Positions 43,477-49,013 of a stretch of 49,013 nucleotides of DNA are shown here, in pieces (the first letter of the stretch is position 1; each line of letters begins with the position of its first letter). The stretch lies in assembly GCA_934533135.1 (NCBI GenBank), contig CAKTBG010000020.1, positions 1-49,013 on the forward strand. Direction: 5' to 3'. The notes beneath the pieces are model-generated. The model saw only the letters and a list, made by a program, of their open reading frames with translations, did not search any database and had not been told where the DNA came from. The DNA is from an uncultured Faecalibacterium sp. GTDB lineage: Bacteria > Bacillota > Clostridia > Oscillospirales > Ruminococcaceae. Both the position numbers and the translations under genes were made by a program.

Positions 43477-43902
43477 ATGTCTGAATTTATCACACATTCC
43501 CGCGAAGAGACCGTGGCACTGGGGCGCAAACTGGCCTCTGTGCTTCAGCCCGGTGCTCTCATCGCGTTTACCGGCGGTCTGGGTGCAGGCAAGACCGCCT
43601 TCTGCGAAGGTCTGGCCGAGGGGCTGGGCTGCACCGATCCGGTCAGCAGCCCGACCTTTGCCATCGTCAATTATTACCGCGGCCCGCGGCCTTTTGCGCA
43701 TTTCGACCTCTACCGCATCTCCACGGAGAACGACCTGTGCGCGGCCGGTTTTTACGATTACCTCGATCAGGGAGCCATCGTTGCCGCCGAGTGGAGCGAA
43801 AACTTCGCCGACCTGCTGGCACTGGAACACCCGATCCGCATCGACATCCAGCGGCTGGACGATACCACCCGCCGCATCACCATGGAGGGGGTCACGTTAT
43901 GA
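43477..43902 (+). CDS. tsaE: tRNA t6A modification ATPase TsaE
   Basis: TsaE supports the TsaB-TsaD complex, which puts threonylcarbamoyl on A37 of ANN-reading tRNAs. The 141-residue protein has Walker A FTGGLGAGKTAF, then VSSPTFAIVNYY, the HFDLYR motif and the C-terminal EWSEN segment, all typical. The ATG at 43477 follows TGAGG; the frame continues upstream but through the promoter and terminator. The stop overlaps the tsaB start (ATGA). Confidence 0.95.
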   Translation: MSEFITHSREETVALGRKLASVLQPGALIAFTGGLGAGKTAFCEGLAEGLGCTDPVSSPTFAIVNYYRGPRPFAHFDLYRISTENDLCAAGFYDYLDQGAIVAAEWSENFADLLALEHPIRIDIQRLDDTTRRITMEGVTL

Positions 43903-44612
43903 ACATTTTAGCCGTGGACACCGCCGGGAAGACCGTCGGCGTCGCCCTGATGCAGGACGACCGCCTGCTCTACGAGTGCTATCTCGACGCGGGCATGACC
44001 CACAGCGAGACCCTGATGCCGCTGATCGACATGGCCCTCAAGCTCTGCGGCCTGACCTGTGCCGACATCGACCTCTACGGCGTCAACGCCGGTCCCGGCA
44101 GTTTCACCGGCCTGCGGATCGGTCTGGCCGCGGTCAAGGGGCTGGCCTTCCCCCGGGAAACGCTCTGTGCGCCGGTCTCCACGCTGGAAGCTCTGGCCGC
44201 CGCGCATACCGGCGAGGGCACCCTCCTCTGTGCGCTGGATGCGCGCCGGGCGCAGGTATACAGTGCCGCCTTCGATCTGGCCACCCACACCCGCCTGTTG
44301 GAGGACGACGCCCGGGCGGTGGCCGATCTTGCTTCCTTTGTAGAAAATTGCAAAAAGCCCCTGTTTTTTGTTGGTGACGGCGCGTCTCTGTGCTATAATA
44401 GCTATGGCAGTCTGCCCGGCGTGCTCTGTGTGCCGCCCGCCCTGCGGGGCGGACGAGCCGGTGCCGTGGCACTGGTGGCCCGGCAGATGGCGCAGCGGGG
44501 CGAAGCCGTTCTGCCCGAGGCTCTGCTGCCGGATTACCACCGGCTGAGTCAGGCCGAGCGGGAACGCGCCGAACGTCTGGCCGCCGAAGCCGCAGCCGCC
44601 CAAACCGTTTGA
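43899..44612 (+). CDS. tsaB: tRNA t6A modification protein TsaB
   Basis: TsaB is the inactive ASKHA-fold partner of TsaD. The 237-residue protein begins NILAVDTAGKTVGVAL and has the signature VNAGPGSFTGLRIGLAAVKGLAF and LCALDARRAQVYSA. It overlaps tsaE by 4 bp, which implies coupled translation. tsaD is not in the window. Confidence 0.95.
   Translation: MNILAVDTAGKTVGVALMQDDRLLYECYLDAGMTHSETLMPLIDMALKLCGLTCADIDLYGVNAGPGSFTGLRIGLAAVKGLAFPRETLCAPVSTLEALAAAHTGEGTLLCALDARRAQVYSAAFDLATHTRLLEDDARAVADLASFVENCKKPLFFVGDGASLCYNSYGSLPGVLCVPPALRGGRAGAVALVARQMAQRGEAVLPEALLPDYHRLSQAERERAERLAAEAAAAQTV
44371..44399 (+). promoter_or_regulatory. Possible internal promoter for rpiB
   Basis: TTGGTG and TATAAT are 17 bp apart inside tsaB, 250 bp before rpiB. 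The -10 box is consensus, the -35 box is weak. Confidence 0.4.
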
Positions 44613-44648
44613 TCAACTCATTCATGCTACAGCGAAAGGACAAACATC

Positions 44649-45095
44649 ATGGCAAAACCCATCGCACTTGCCGCCGACCATGGCGGATTTGAACTGAAAG
44701 AAGCCGTCAAAGCCCATCTGGACGAGAAAGGCATCGCCTACATCGACTTCGGCACCCACAGCACCGAAAGCGTCGATTATCCCGACATGGCCGTTCCTGC
44801 CTGCGACGCCGTCGTCAGCGGCCAGTGTGACAAGGCTCTGCTGTTCTGCGGCACCGGTGTCGGCATGAGCATCGCGGCCAACAAGGTCAAGGGCATCCGT
44901 GCCTGCTGCTGCTCCGACAGCTTCAGCTGCGAATACACCCGCCGCCACAACGACGCCAACGCCCTGTGCTTGGGTGGCCGTGTCGTCGGTGCCGGCCTCG
45001 CCCTCCAGCTGGTGGACCTCTTCCTTTCCACCGAATACGAGAGCGGCCGCCACGCCCGCCGTGTGGCAAAGCTGGCCGAGATCGAGAACCGCTAA
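44649..45095 (+). CDS. rpiB: Ribose-5-phosphate isomerase B
   Basis: RpiB interconverts ribose-5-phosphate and ribulose-5-phosphate. The 148-residue protein has [12 protein letters not shown] at the start, the active-site Cys in [17 protein letters not shown], and the conserved [17 protein letters not shown]. The length is standard. The ATG follows AAAGGA. It lies 36 bp after tsaB and just before upp, with a terminator-like hairpin between. RpiB leads to PRPP, the co-substrate of Upp. Confidence 0.96.
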   Translation: MAKPIALAADHGGFELKEAVKAHLDEKGIAYIDFGTHSTESVDYPDMAVPACDAVVSGQCDKALLFCGTGVGMSIAANKVKGIRACCCSDSFSCEYTRRHNDANALCLGGRVVGAGLALQLVDLFLSTEYESGRHARRVAKLAEIENR

Positions 45096-45105
45096 ATTGC
45101 AGATC

Positions 45106-45140
45106 ACCTCTCTGCCTGTCCTGCAGCCGGAGAGGTTTTT
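45106..45140 (+). terminator. Hairpin terminator between rpiB and upp
   Basis: CCTCTCTGC pairs with GCAGCCGGAGAGG (small bulge), followed by TTTTT. Confidence 0.7.
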
Positions 45141-45165
45141 ATCAAAACAAAAGGAGCGTGTTGTT

Positions 45166-45792
45166 ATGACCCCTATGATCGTTGAGCATCCCCTGCTGCA
45201 GCACAAAATCAGCCTGCTGCGCAACAAGCAGACTGGCACCAAGGAGTTCCGTGACCTCGTCAGTGAGATCGCGACCCTGCTGTGCTACGAGGCCACCCGT
45301 GATCTGCCTCTGGAAGAGGTCGAGATCGAGACGCCCATCACCATGGCAAAGACCAAGGTCCTCGCCGGCCGCAAGCTGGCTCTGGTTCCCATCCTCCGCG
45401 CCGGTATGGGAATGCTGGACGGTATGCTGACCCTGCTGCCCGCCGCCAAGGTCGGCTTCATCGGTCTGTACCGCGACGAGACCACCCTGCAGCCCGTCGA
45501 GTACTTCTGCAAGCTGCCTGTGGACATCGCCGAGCGCGACGTTCTGGTGCTGGATCCCATGCTGGCCACCGGCGGCAGTGCCATCGACGCCATTACCCAG
45601 ATCAAGAAGCACGGTGCCAAGCGGATCAAGTTCATCGGCCTGATCGGTGCCCCGGAAGGCATCGAGGCTCTGCACAAGGCTCACCCCGATGTGGACATCT
45701 ACCTCGGTGCCAAGGACGACCACCTCAACGAAAACGGCTACATCGTTCCCGGTCTGGGCGACGCCGGCGACCGTATCTACGGCACCAAGTAA
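45166..45792 (+). CDS. upp: Uracil phosphoribosyltransferase
   Basis: Upp salvages uracil with PRPP to make UMP. The 208-residue protein has [18 protein letters not shown] near the start, [10 protein letters not shown], the PRPP-binding loop [11 protein letters not shown] and the C-terminal [12 protein letters not shown] uracil-binding motif. The ATG at 45166 follows AAAAGGAG. Repeat copy I follows. Confidence 0.97.
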   Translation: MTPMIVEHPLLQHKISLLRNKQTGTKEFRDLVSEIATLLCYEATRDLPLEEVEIETPITMAKTKVLAGRKLALVPILRAGMGMLDGMLTLLPAAKVGFIGLYRDETTLQPVEYFCKLPVDIAERDVLVLDPMLATGGSAIDAITQIKKHGAKRIKFIGLIGAPEGIEALHKAHPDVDIYLGAKDDHLNENGYIVPGLGDAGDRIYGTK

Positions 45793-45810
45793 GCCTTTTC
45801 ACCCTGTTCA

Positions 45811-45929
45811 CAACCTCTCGGTCATCGCTGCCGCGACGCCGCATTTCTTGGCAATTCGCAACGCTTTTCGATTTTGCCAAGGCTCCTCCTGCGAGGAGAG
45901 CTGGTACACGGAGCGAGACGGAGAGGTTT
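45811..45929. repeat. Palindromic intergenic repeat, copy I
   Basis: The ends CAACCTCTCGGTC and GACGGAGAGGTTT are inverted with two mismatches. The interior is shorter than in copies B and C but keeps the TGCCAAGGCTCCTCCTGCGA-type hairpin region. It ends 38 bp before the acetyltransferase gene. Confidence 0.72.
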
Positions 45930-45966
45930 TTGTTTTGCCGCAGCTTTTTGGAAAAAGGAGCCTCTC

Positions 45967-46773
45967 ATGCCTTACACAAAACAACACTTGAAAGCCGACC
46001 TCGCCGCTATGGGTCTGACCGGAACCGAGACCATCCTGATCCACTCCTCCATGCGTTCCATCGGCTCGGTGGAGGGCGGTGCCGACACCGTGCTTGACGC
46101 CCTGATGGAATATTTCGCCGACGGCCTGCTCCTGCTGCCCACCCACACATGGCGGTTCATCGACAGCGGCAGCCCGGTGTTTGATGTCCGGACCAGCCCC
46201 TGCTGCGTCGGCATCCTGCCCGAGCTGTTCCGCCAGCGGCCAGGCGTCGTCCGCTCCCTTCACCCGACCCACAGCCTCGCCGCCTACGGCAAAAACGCCG
46301 AAGCCTACCTTGCCGGTGAGCTGGAGACCAACACGCCCTGCGCCCCCGGCGGCTGCTACGACCGCCTGCGCACCGTCCATGGCAAGATTCTGCTGCTGGG
46401 TGTCACCCACGCCCGCAACACCTTCCTGCACAGCGTCGAAGAAGTGCTGAATGTTCCCCACCGCCTGACCGATCAGCCGCTCCAGCTGACCGTCATCGAC
46501 CAGCAGGGCGAGGCGCACACCGCCTATATGCGCCGCCACTTCAACGCCGACCAGCCCCACATCTCCGAGGATTTCGTCAAGCTCACGCAGGCCTATCTCG
46601 ACTGCAATGCCGCCCGGAATACCACCTTTGGCGATGCCAGCTGCATCCTCTGCGACGCGGATCGCCTGTTTCAGGTCACCCGCCATGTCCTCGCCCCCAA
46701 CCCCGAGGCCTTCCTGACCGAGCCCTCCATCCCGGAGGAACGTTGGAAAGGCTTCTGCACCCAAGACTTTTAA
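45967..46773 (+). CDS. AAC(3)-family N-acetyltransferase
   Basis: The 268-residue protein matches the antibiotic_NAT family: TILIHSSMRSIGSVEGG (residues 22-38), LLPTHTWRF, HPTHSLAAYG and KILLLGVTHARNTFLH. Family members include aminoglycoside 3-N-acetyltransferases and also many chromosomal proteins (YokD type) that do not act on antibiotics. The chromosomal setting beside housekeeping genes gives no sign of a resistance cassette, so I would not call resistance. The ATG at 45967 follows AAAAAGGAG. Confidence 0.87.
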   Translation: MPYTKQHLKADLAAMGLTGTETILIHSSMRSIGSVEGGADTVLDALMEYFADGLLLLPTHTWRFIDSGSPVFDVRTSPCCVGILPELFRQRPGVVRSLHPTHSLAAYGKNAEAYLAGELETNTPCAPGGCYDRLRTVHGKILLLGVTHARNTFLHSVEEVLNVPHRLTDQPLQLTVIDQQGEAHTAYMRRHFNADQPHISEDFVKLTQAYLDCNAARNTTFGDASCILCDADRLFQVTRHVLAPNPEAFLTEPSIPEERWKGFCTQDF

Positions 46774-46849
46774 CGCACCGGCAGCCTGTAGCATATTTTC
46801 GATCCGCAGTTGCAGATGCTGCTTGTGCGTGAAACACATAAACTGCTAT

Positions 46850-46880
46850 AAAAAAAGCAGACAGCCCGAAAGCTGCCTGC
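46850..46880 (-). terminator. Terminator of the toxin-antitoxin operon
   Basis: On the minus strand GCAGGCAGC pairs with GCTGTCTGC, followed by seven Ts. Confidence 0.85.
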
Positions 46881-46888
46881 TGGAATGC

Positions 46889-47164
46889 TTAGTCGAATAA
46901 ATCTGTGTGGGAGCCAGTGCGGAACAAAAATAAAATCAAATCCCCACCATTCACGCGGTACATCAACAGCCAATCCGGACGGATATGACACTCGCGGAAG
47001 CCGATGAAATTGCCAGTCAGTGCATGGTCGTGATTTTGGGCATCCAACGGTTGTTCCGCCGCCAGTTTATCCACAATGACTTCCAGCTCATCCAGCGGAA
47101 GTCCCCGCTTCTTTGCCCGCTTGAGATCTTTCTTGAACTGATTGGAAAGAACGACATCAAGCAT
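46889..47164 (-). CDS. YafQ/RelE-type mRNA interferase toxin
   Basis: The 91-residue protein has the YafQ-family layout: SNQFKKDLKRAKKRGLPL at the N-terminus, HDHALTGNFIGFRECHI in the middle and RTGSHTDLF at the C-terminus. Such toxins cut mRNA on the ribosome when free of antitoxin. It overlaps the antitoxin gene by 8 bp, so the two are translated together. Confidence 0.93.
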   Translation of the reverse strand: MLDVVLSNQFKKDLKRAKKRGLPLDELEVIVDKLAAEQPLDAQNHDHALTGNFIGFRECHIRPDWLLMYRVNGGDLILFLFRTGSHTDLFD

Positions 47165-47438
47165 CGGATAGTACCTCGTTCATGGCATCCCTGAAGGACG
47201 AATACCGCTTATACTTCTCCGGATGGACTTTCATTTCATTGTACTCATTCAAAGCTGCAATGGTTTCGGCATTGGGTTTTTCTCTGGTAACTGCAAACGG
47301 AAGGCCCTGCACGCGGAGCGACTGCTTCAAAAACAGTGTGATCGCCGTGGAAAGGTCAATGCCAAGGTCGGCAAAGAGTTCCTGACTTTCCTGCTTAAGT
47401 TGAGGATCAAGACTAATATTCGTGCTGATTCTGGCCAT
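47157..47438 (-). CDS. RelB/DinJ-type antitoxin
   Basis: The 93-residue protein begins MARISTNISLDPQLKQESQE, a ribbon-helix-helix DNA-binding segment, followed by LGIDLSTAITLFLKQSLRVQ and VTREKPNAET, which are DinJ features. It would neutralise the toxin and repress the shared promoter. The ATG at 47438 has AAGGAGGG upstream; the frame extends 22 codons further but without a site. Confidence 0.93.
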   Translation of the reverse strand: MARISTNISLDPQLKQESQELFADLGIDLSTAITLFLKQSLRVQGLPFAVTREKPNAETIAALNEYNEMKVHPEKYKRYSSFRDAMNEVLSDA

Positions 47439-47472
47439 AATCAACGCCCTCCTTCGTGATTTTCTTATAGCC

Positions 47473-47501
47473 AGTATAGCTCCATTTTCCGCAGTTGTCA
47501 A
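47473..47501 (-). promoter_or_regulatory. Promoter of the toxin-antitoxin operon
   Basis: On the minus strand TTGACA and TATACT are 17 bp apart. A direct repeat of GCTATA (spacing CTG) overlaps the -10 box and could be an operator. Confidence 0.8.
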
Positions 47502-47620
47502 CACATCGTGCGCATATCACGTGCGTAAATTGCAAAAGCTTCGGTGAACTTCAAAAGATGTCCGAAACCCGTCGAGGCGCAGGCCGATGCTGCTCCAATC
47601 CACCCGCTCCCTGTGTTTGA

Positions 47621-47646
47621 GCGCGTTGCAAAACCAAAAGCTCCAG
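47621..47646. repeat. 26-bp direct repeat, left copy
   Basis: These 26 bases are identical to 48469-48494. In the right copy the sequence forms part of the terminator behind the serine recombinase. The 295-bp gap 47439-47733 otherwise holds the toxin-antitoxin promoter and no convincing gene. Confidence 0.85.
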
Positions 47647-47733
47647 CAGACGATCCGCAATGTAGCTGTTTGATGCCCGCCTGCAAAGCCGCATGGAGCT
47701 GGTCAAATGTCTCGCTCAAAACACACCGCACTT

Positions 47734-48330
47734 TTACACCCCGCCTCGGATACACCCATCACACCACTGTTTGACCTTCTCGCCGACGTCCTGCGCAGAC
47801 AGTCCATCGACGGCGAGAAAATCCACATTTGTCTTTTGTGCGAACCATGTTCGTTTCAGCGGCAGCAGCGTCTTCAGATACTGCTCAAAAAAGTTCCGGC
47901 TCCGGGTCGTGTCCTTTTCTTTGTGCCTGCGCAGCGTCTCCTCAGAAGCATCCAAAAATAAAATGCGATCCGGCAGACAGGCACGGACTGCTTCCAGCTC
48001 CGGCCGGAGGGCGTTTTTCACCTCCCAGTCTTTTCCAATGCTCATGGGGTAGTGCAGGGTATAGAACTCGATCTCTTCCGCGCCAAAATCCATAATGCTG
48101 CACGGATACTGCACCGCTTTCTGGTAGCGGACGACCTCGTTGTGCAGCCAGAGCTTTTGGATTTCCAGATAGTCCGCATACCGGGTCTTGTCCAGTTGTC
48201 TCCGCCGGACTTCTTCGATGACCGCGTGCGGGTCCTCATAGCTGATATGGAGATAAGGCGCGTTCTCTTGCAGATAGCGCACCGCCGTCGTCTTTCCAGC
48301 GGCCATACAGCCTTGCAGTGATAAAATCAT
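47734..48330 (-). CDS. P-loop nucleoside/nucleotide kinase-like protein
   Basis: The 198-residue protein starts MILSLQGCMAAGKTTAVRYL, with a Walker A motif (GCMAAGKTT, residues 7-15). It has a kinase-like DPHAVIEEVRRRQ segment, IMDFGAEEIEF, RILFLDASEETLRRHKEKD and RSRNFFEQYL, in the order seen in deoxynucleoside kinases and AAA_33-type small kinases. The substrate is not known. The ATG at 48330 has AGGAGGA 7 bp upstream. The gene lies entirely between two copies of a 26-bp direct repeat, next to a serine recombinase, so it may have arrived on a mobile unit. Confidence 0.8.
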   Translation of the reverse strand: MILSLQGCMAAGKTTAVRYLQENAPYLHISYEDPHAVIEEVRRRQLDKTRYADYLEIQKLWLHNEVVRYQKAVQYPCSIMDFGAEEIEFYTLHYPMSIGKDWEVKNALRPELEAVRACLPDRILFLDASEETLRRHKEKDTTRSRNFFEQYLKTLLPLKRTWFAQKTNVDFLAVDGLSAQDVGEKVKQWCDGCIRGGV

Positions 48331-48419
48331 AGGGTTCCTCCTGTTCTCCTCCACCCGCAGGTTATTCCATGTGCCGCCGCCCTGTTTAAATCCGCCCGCT
48401 CTATGAGTTTAACCTCGTC

Positions 48420-48457
48420 ACAAAACAAAAACCTCAGCGTACTTGTATACGTTGAGG
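48420..48457 (-). terminator. Second terminator downstream of the recombinase
   Basis: On the minus strand CCTCAACGTATAC pairs with GTACGCTGAGG, followed by TTTTTGTTTT. Confidence 0.8.
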
Positions 48458-48468
48458 CTTCTTGGTGG

Positions 48469-48494
48469 GCGCGTTGCAAAACCAAAAGCTCCAG
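48469..48494. repeat. 26-bp direct repeat, right copy
   Basis: Identical to 47621-47646. It overlaps the T-rich tail of the recombinase terminator. Confidence 0.85.
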
Positions 48495-48520
48495 TGTATT
48501 TCTACACTAGAGCTTTTTTG
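48484..48520 (-). terminator. Terminator of the recombinase gene
   Basis: On the minus strand AAAGCTCTAGTGTA pairs with TACACTGGAGCTTT, followed by TGGTTTTG. It includes the recombinase stop codon. Confidence 0.8.
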
Positions 48521-49013
48521 GTGGAGCGAAGCAACCTAAATCCGAACCATTGCCCTCTGGGGCATCTTTGGCGGCGATTTCATCGAAAGTGATGGTTTTT
48601 GTGCCGTCTTTGTAGTTGAATGTAATCAAAACTTTTTCATCATAAAGATAAACGGCGTTCACGAACGTGTTGATAAGCGTCTCCCGGTGGCTTTTCACGT
48701 TCGGGTCGAGCTTGCGGAACCGGATCAGCCAGAAACGAACCTGATTTTCGCTTAACCGTGGCCGGGCGATTTTTTCTTCGGCAATCCGAACCTCAAGCTC
48801 TTTCTGCTGGGCTTCCAGCTTTTCCAAACGTAATTTGGTGGAGTTGGTCAGCACACCTGCTTGAATGGCGTTCAGCATATTTTCAATGCCGTTCTCTACC
48901 TCGCGCATCTGCTTTTCCAGCAAAGGGAGAGTGGTGTTTTCCTGATCCTGCAACTCCATGACTTCTGCAACGATGGCATCAATCACGGCATCGTCCTGAA
49001 TCAGCTTCATGGT
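48507..49013 (-). CDS. Large serine recombinase, C-terminal fragment (runs off the window)
   Basis: The visible 168 residues are the C-terminal coiled-coil and tail of a large serine site-specific recombinase. There is a heptad-like stretch (LLEKQMREVENGIENMLNAI and LRLEKLEAQQKELEVRI), then RPRLSENQVRFWLIRF, the typical INTFVNAVYLYDEKVLITFN strand pair, and the GSDLGCFAPPKK ending common to clostridial element recombinases. The frame is open through the right edge (no start is claimed), so the catalytic Ser domain is outside. Its presence marks the end of an integrated element or its remnant. Confidence 0.88.
   Translation of the reverse strand, partial: TMKLIQDDAVIDAIVAEVMELQDQENTTLPLLEKQMREVENGIENMLNAIQAGVLTNSTKLRLEKLEAQQKELEVRIAEEKIARPRLSENQVRFWLIRFRKLDPNVKSHRETLINTFVNAVYLYDEKVLITFNYKDGTKTITFDEIAAKDAPEGNGSDLGCFAPPKKL

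Noticed and set aside
45967..46773. Aminoglycoside resistance gene
   Set aside because: The family match is real, but many chromosomal members do not acetylate drugs and there is no mobile or resistance context directly around it.
47498..47755. 85-codon minus-strand frame between the antitoxin and kinase genes
   Set aside because: It has no ribosome-binding site, overlaps the 3' end of the kinase gene and the toxin-antitoxin promoter, and includes the 26-bp repeat. It is most likely non-coding.

Overview
The window looks like chromosome from a GC-rich Gram-positive gut Clostridium relative. Faecalibacterium or a close Oscillospiraceae relative is my best guess, from protein style, codon use, T-box and THI leaders and the abundant short palindromic intergenic repeats; I could not run a database search. 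Most genes end codons in G/C. The licT-PTS-GH4 block (about 33.9-38.0 kb) is visibly more A/T-rich and may have been acquired.

Layout. 1-376: tRNA-Asp, -Gly, -Cys and a terminator. 0.4-5.2 kb: recG, a phosphoesterase on the other strand, a secreted penicillin-binding-protein-like pseudoenzyme, then tRNA-Gln and tRNA-Leu on the minus strand. 5.3-12.2 kb: two small uncharacterised proteins, a minus-strand operon (BMP-like protein fused to a ParB-like domain, phosphoesterase, M32 carboxypeptidase), a DUF1643 protein, a PAP2 phosphatase, tRNA-Arg and tRNA-His. 12.6-16.5 kb: a TPP-riboswitch operon thiW-thiM-thiE-thiC read leftwards. 16.7-20.1 kb: a three-gene operon (SPFH/zinc-ribbon, zinc-ribbon membrane protein, TPM protein) resembling ydjI/ydjG/ydjH of Bacillus.

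20.4-33.9 kb is a near-complete branched-chain amino acid locus: T-box leader-leuA-leuC-leuD-leuB, ilvA from its own promoter, a DUF815 AAA+ ATPase on the opposite strand, then T-box leader-ilvB-ilvN-ilvC-ilvD. The three forward promoters (leuA, ilvA, ilvB) share a GTGAA/TTCA inverted motif just upstream. 33.9-38.0 kb is an alpha-glucoside uptake cassette controlled by a LicT-type antiterminator. 38.1-43.4 kb holds rodA, an AlbA_2/ATPase/winged-helix regulator with a palindromic operator, a CAP-domain lipoprotein and a secreted protein with a caspase-like His/Cys pair. 43.5-46.8 kb has tsaE-tsaB, rpiB, upp and an AAC(3)-type acetyltransferase. 46.8-49.0 kb has a DinJ/YafQ-type toxin-antitoxin pair, a P-loop kinase bracketed by a 26-bp direct repeat, and the C-terminus of a serine recombinase running off the right edge.

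At least nine full or partial copies of one palindromic, MITE-like repeat (about 120-150 bp when full) sit between genes. I saw no CRISPR array and no rRNA. The most interesting leads are the secreted caspase-like protein with its inverted-repeat promoter, the PBP-like protein that lost all three catalytic motifs, the cytoplasmic ParB-like/BMP fusion, the shared motif before the branched-chain promoters, and the repeat family whose conserved end can act as a -35 box.
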